From positions 124,001 to 188,000 of the forward strand of contig NZ_FOSK01000010.1 in assembly GCF_900114245.1 (NCBI RefSeq): a DNA stretch of 64,000 bases, written 5' to 3'. The stretch comes from Pseudovibrio ascidiaceicola (lineage in GTDB: Bacteria > Pseudomonadota > Alphaproteobacteria > Rhizobiales > Stappiaceae). Positions within the stretch are counted from its first letter, which is position 1; every line of letters begins with the position of its first letter. The notes under the pieces are model-generated. The model was not told the origin of the DNA, ran no database searches, and worked only from the letters and a program-made list of their open reading frames with translations. Positions 60,788 through 64,000 of this stretch are shown here, in pieces. Both the position numbers and the translations under genes were made by a program.

Positions 60788-61536
60788 CAGGCTTCCTCCC
60801 CGAGATAAGCTTCTCTGACAAGCGCACTGGCGCGGATCTCATCGACCGAGCCTGACAGAATGGCTGCGCCGCCCACCAGAACCGTGATGCGATCTGCAAG
60901 ACGGAACACGGCATCCATGTCGTGCTCAATGAGTAGAATCGGGATTTCCGGGCGAATTTCCTCAAGGAATTCTGTGAGTTGGATAGATCCCGTCGGGCCG
61001 AGACCAGCCATGGGTTCATCAAGCAAGAGAGCTTTGGGTGCGAGTGCCAAAGCACAGGCGACTTCCACCTGACGGCGCTCACCGTGAGACAATTCTGAGA
61101 CAGCGATATCCTCGCGCCCGCTAAGTCCTACTTTTCTGAGCCAATTTCTGGCTGTTTCGCGTAGTTCCTCGTCGGACTTGGTTTGCTTCCAGAAACGGAA
61201 GCTGGAGCCTTGACTGGCTTGTACAGAGAGCATCACATTGCGACGTGCGCTGACTTCCATGGCCAGTGAAGAGACCTGAAAGCTTCGTCCAAGGCCTTTG
61301 CGGGAGCGACTAGCAACTGTCTCTGAGGTCACGTCTTCACCATCCAGATAGATGCTGCCGCTGTCGGGTGTGATCCAACCTGCGATTTGGCCAATGAGTG
61401 TTGATTTGCCCGCACCGTTTGGTCCGATAAGAGCATGAATCTCATTAGGTTTCAGGTCCAGGGACACGTTTTTTGTCGCCTGCAAAGCACCAAAGGATTT
61501 GTGCAGGCCTTTGACTTCAAGAACCGGTTTAGTCAT
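60787..61536 (-). CDS. Liv-type ABC importer, ATP-binding protein LivG
   Basis: This 249-residue ABC ATPase of the LivG branch has Walker [16 protein letters not shown], signature LSHGERRQVEVACALAL (the H in place of G is common in LivG) and Walker B LLLDEPMAGL. It pairs with LivF. Its first eight bases overlap the end of livM. Confidence 0.93.
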   Translation of the reverse strand: MTKPVLEVKGLHKSFGALQATKNVSLDLKPNEIHALIGPNGAGKSTLIGQIAGWITPDSGSIYLDGEDVTSETVASRSRKGLGRSFQVSSLAMEVSARRNVMLSVQASQGSSFRFWKQTKSDEELRETARNWLRKVGLSGREDIAVSELSHGERRQVEVACALALAPKALLLDEPMAGLGPTGSIQLTEFLEEIRPEIPILLIEHDMDAVFRLADRITVLVGGAAILSGSVDEIRASALVREAYLGEEA

Positions 61537-62554
61537 GACGTGCTCTCCCTGCGATCATGCCCATGACGCCCCCTCGGGCGAACAGAACGACACCAAGCAA
61601 GGCCAGACCAAGCAGCAGTTGCCAGTGCTGCGTCCACTCGCCGATATAGGTTTCCAGCAGCACGAACAGCGCTGCGCCGATTACAGGACCGTAGAGGCGC
61701 CCGACGCCGCCGAGGATGACGAACACCATAATCTCGCCAGAACGGTGCCAGGAGAGCATTGAGGGGCCTACAAAGCCATTCAACTCGGCAAACAGTGCCC
61801 CAGCAAGGCCGGTGATCATTGCGGAGATAACGAAGCCCGTGAGTTTGATCGGGAACGGGTCAATACCCGAGGTTGCCAGTCGTGTCTCGTTCATACGAGC
61901 AGTGCCGAGTGCTGCTCCGAAACGGGAGCCTGACAGGCGTGCTGAGACGAAGATTGCACCGAGGAGCAGGATAAAGCAGACGAGGAAGAAGGTCAGCGCG
62001 CTTTCGGCGTCCACCATTGGAAGCTGATTGCGTAGGTAGATTGAGAGCCCATCTTCACCGCCGTATGTCGGCCAGGAAATGGCGAAATAGTAGATCATCT
62101 GGGCAAATGCCAGTGTGATCATGATGAAGTAGACGCCCTCGGTTCTCAGCGAGATTGCGCCAATTGCTAAGGCTGCAATTCCGCAAATGACCATTGCGAC
62201 AATCCAGATAATAAGCATCTGGTTGGTGCCGGAGATGGCAAAGGGCATGGCCACGAAGAGTGTTTCTTCAAAGCTGTGAAAGGCTGCAATGCCAGTGGTG
62301 TAGCCGCCGATGCCGAAGAAGGCTGCATGACCGAAGCTGACCATTCCGCCTTGGCCGATGGCAAAGTTGAGGCCGACTCCGGCGATAGCGAAGATTGTGA
62401 TCAGGCTTGCCAGGTTGACGTAGTAATCTTCTCCGATGGAAGATGCCCAGAGCGGCAGAGCCAGCAGGATTGCCATGACTGCGATGTTGACGATGGTCTC
62501 ACGGCTCAGCTTTGGCATGCTGACGGGTTTAGGAGCTGTATCAGTTCGTTGCAT
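61529..62554 (-). CDS. Liv-type ABC importer, permease LivM
   Basis: This 341-residue permease has nine or ten membrane segments and the LivM blocks ASLITIFAIAGVGLNFAIGQG, MVSFGHAAFFGIGGYT, and HRSGEIMVFVILGGVGRLYGP. The sequence before its first segment is short and cytoplasmic. Its start overlaps the stop of livH by 14 bases, so translation is coupled throughout livH-M-G-F. Confidence 0.93.
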   Translation of the reverse strand: MQRTDTAPKPVSMPKLSRETIVNIAVMAILLALPLWASSIGEDYYVNLASLITIFAIAGVGLNFAIGQGGMVSFGHAAFFGIGGYTTGIAAFHSFEETLFVAMPFAISGTNQMLIIWIVAMVICGIAALAIGAISLRTEGVYFIMITLAFAQMIYYFAISWPTYGGEDGLSIYLRNQLPMVDAESALTFFLVCFILLLGAIFVSARLSGSRFGAALGTARMNETRLATSGIDPFPIKLTGFVISAMITGLAGALFAELNGFVGPSMLSWHRSGEIMVFVILGGVGRLYGPVIGAALFVLLETYIGEWTQHWQLLLGLALLGVVLFARGGVMGMIAGRARHD

Positions 62555-63461
62555 TGAAAAGCCCCTTTGGTTTTACGGCCAGAATGCCTGCCATCATCAG
62601 ATAGATCAGCATGGAAGACAGAGCTGCCCCGATGCTGTTTGCGCTGGCGTTTTCCATGAAGAACTTCAGGATGACAGGTATGAAAATACGTCCCAGTGTA
62701 TCTACAAGGCCAATCAGGATAGACCCGATGAGAGCACCCTTGATTGATCCAATGCCGCCAATCACGATGACAACAAAGGCCAGAATGAGCACAGGCTCTC
62801 CCATGCCGACCTGCACGGAGCGCAATGCTCCGACCAGAGCTCCAGATAGACCTGCGATGGCCGCACCCAATGCGAAAACAATGGTGTAAAGCGTTTTGAT
62901 ATCAACGCCTAAGGCAGCGATCATCTCGCGGTCACTTTCACCGGCGCGGATCCGCATGCCAAGGCGTGTTTTAGAAATGAGCAGATAAAGAAGCATGGCA
63001 ACAGCCAGCGCTGCAAGAATGATAAACAGGCGGTAGACTGGATAAGCTTCTACGCCGGGCAACGCCATGGTGCCCCCCAGAGCAGCTGGGATGTTGAGGT
63101 AAAGTGGCATGGAGCCGAAGACCATGCGGGTACCTTCAGAAAAGATCAGAATGAGAGCAAAGGTTGCCAGTACCTGATCGAGGTGATCGCGGTCATAAAG
63201 CCTGCGGATGACAAGCATTTCGATGAGTGCACCAGCTGCTGCTGCTCCAAGGACACCACCACCCAGACCAAGCCAGAAAGAGCCGGTCTGCTGAGTGATC
63301 CAAGCGCAACAAAAGGCACCGACCATGTAAAGCGAGCCATGAGCGAGGTTGATCAGGCCCATAACGCCGAAGACCAGCGTGAGGCCAGCTGCCATCAGAA
63401 ACAAAGTGAGACCGAATTGCAGCCCGTTCAATACCTGCTCAAAAATCAAAGCTGCCGTCAT
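62541..63461 (-). CDS. Liv-type ABC importer, permease LivH
   Basis: This 306-residue permease has about eight membrane segments and LivH blocks such as GLQFGLTLFLMAAGLTLVFG, MGLINLAHGSLYMVGAF and VIVIGGIGSIKGALIGSI. It forms the channel with LivM. A stable hairpin precedes it in the transcript (63510-63543), between this gene and the binding-protein gene. Confidence 0.93.
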   Translation of the reverse strand: MTAALIFEQVLNGLQFGLTLFLMAAGLTLVFGVMGLINLAHGSLYMVGAFCCAWITQQTGSFWLGLGGGVLGAAAAGALIEMLVIRRLYDRDHLDQVLATFALILIFSEGTRMVFGSMPLYLNIPAALGGTMALPGVEAYPVYRLFIILAALAVAMLLYLLISKTRLGMRIRAGESDREMIAALGVDIKTLYTIVFALGAAIAGLSGALVGALRSVQVGMGEPVLILAFVVIVIGGIGSIKGALIGSILIGLVDTLGRIFIPVILKFFMENASANSIGAALSSMLIYLMMAGILAVKPKGLFNATN

Positions 63462-63509
63462 TTATGATATTCCCGAGGCTTCTTTTTCATTGTGACATCA
63501 GTATAGGGG

Positions 63510-63543
63510 ATCAGCGGAGAAGGATTAGGGTTTCCCCGCTGAT
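63510..63543 (-). terminator. Intercistronic hairpin between the binding-protein gene and livH
   Basis: ATCAGCGGAGAA (63510-63521) and TTTCCCCGCTGAT (63531-63543) form a long stem on either strand. No T-run follows on the minus strand. Such a stem between a binding-protein gene and its permease gene commonly raises the amount of binding protein relative to the membrane parts. Confidence 0.55.
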
Positions 63544-63568
63544 TGTTATTTTACTTCAATGTGTTGGC

Positions 63569-64000
63569 TTACTTCATTCGGCACTTGGATGCGTATGCAT
63601 CCTGATGGCCTTTGATTGCGACACCAACGATTTTGTTGGTGATCTGGCCATCTTCTTTCACCACTTCGCGAACGTAAATGTCCTGAATTGGGTGATTGTT
63701 GTTGCCGAACTTGAAGTCACCGCGCACAGAAGCGAAGTCGGCTTCTTTCAGAGCTGCGCGGAAGTCATCTTTGTCGCTGACATCTGCCTTTTCCATTGCA
63801 GAAAGGATCAGATTTGCAGCGTCGTAACCTTGAGAAGCGTAAAGTGAAGGCAGGCGGCCATAAGCTTCTTTGAAGCCTTTGACGAATTTAGCGTTTACTT
63901 CGCTCTCAATGTCCTTACCCCACTGTGAGGAGTTTGCCACGCCGAGTGCAGCATCGCCAATCGCAGGCAGAATGTCCTGTGAGAAGGAAAATGCCGGGCC
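63569..64000 (-). CDS. Liv-type ABC importer, periplasmic binding protein, C-terminal part
   Basis: This is the C-terminal part of a type I periplasmic binding protein; the start lies beyond the window and the frame is open at 64000. The visible 143 residues read GPAFSFSQDILPAIGDAAL at their start and include YASQGYDAANLILSAMEK, then FASVRGDFKFGNNNHPIQDI and the C-terminus KGHQDAYASKCRMK. These match the ANF-receptor/Leu-Ile-Val binding-protein end (SYDAAxL...VRGxFxF-x-x-N-HxPIQD). It heads the operon with livHMGF and the downstream enzymes. The segment that would fix the ligand is outside the window. Confidence 0.9.
   Translation of the reverse strand, partial: GPAFSFSQDILPAIGDAALGVANSSQWGKDIESEVNAKFVKGFKEAYGRLPSLYASQGYDAANLILSAMEKADVSDKDDFRAALKEADFASVRGDFKFGNNNHPIQDIYVREVVKEDGQITNKIVGVAIKGHQDAYASKCRMK

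Overview
The window looks like ordinary chromosome from a free-living, probably marine, alphaproteobacterium of the Stappiaceae/Pseudovibrio kind. The clues are a phosphatidylcholine synthase (pcs), an IalB-family protein, an IgB-like absence of phage or plasmid genes, a cysD-cysNC pair of the rhizobial type, a membrane urate oxidase (PuuD) with a cytochrome c domain, and a palindromic intergenic element resembling the RIME repeats of rhizobia. The genus is an inference; base composition looks moderate (about half G+C by eye). I saw no tRNA, rRNA, CRISPR array, insertion sequence or prophage.

Layout. 1-3424: sulfate activation (end of cysQ, then cysD and the cysNC fusion). 3633-4998: two unrecognised coiled-coil genes. 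5170-7483: kdsA and enolase. 7545-19758: housekeeping and accessory genes, including a DsbA-family oxidoreductase, an operon of two apparently catalytically degenerate proteins (a PleD-like receiver/GGDEF protein and an acyl-CoA-ligase-like protein), a YejA-like binding protein, IalB, HspQ, a malyl-CoA lyase-like enzyme, an LpxL-like acyltransferase, an AEC permease and a UbiH-like hydroxylase. 20014-21653: a DUF2182 membrane protein and pcs, behind an FNR/FixK-type box.

21814-37368 is a large co-directional purine salvage and catabolism block: quinone oxidoreductase, LysR regulator, uraH, xdhABC, a four-gene BMP-type ABC importer, puuD, uraD and an M20 amidohydrolase. Together these import purine bases or nucleosides and convert (hypo)xanthine through urate, 5-hydroxyisourate and OHCU to allantoin. 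37403-39736 holds two LysE exporters and a weakly GNAT-like protein. 39923-42643 encodes a 906-residue secreted protein with cadherin/VCBS-type repeats, FG-GAP-like repeats and a C-terminal RTX block.

42740-46119 is a CoA-transferase / MaoC hydratase / CitE-type lyase set of the kind that degrades itaconate or mesaconate. 46627-49194 holds an alcohol dehydrogenase, a MarR regulator and a short-chain dehydrogenase around a strong MarR-type palindrome, and the block is flanked by an exact 20-bp inverted repeat. 49358-56721 is a four-gene operon nfrB-like / nfrA-like / DUF4434 / wecB. In Escherichia coli the equivalent genes make and export an N-acetylmannosamine-based surface polysaccharide that is the phage N4 receptor; here the glycosyltransferase lacks the C-terminal cyclic-di-GMP-binding part. 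56896-58035 is an alpha-methylacyl-CoA racemase-type CaiB protein. 58462-64000 is one tightly overlapping operon: a Liv-type ABC importer with a thioesterase, a non-canonical RidA protein and an alpha/beta hydrolase. It probably imports and degrades one unknown substrate.

The best leads are the Nfr-like polysaccharide operon, the pseudo-enzyme pair at 8731-11654, the itaconate/mesaconate-type cluster, and the orphan Liv/RidA operon.
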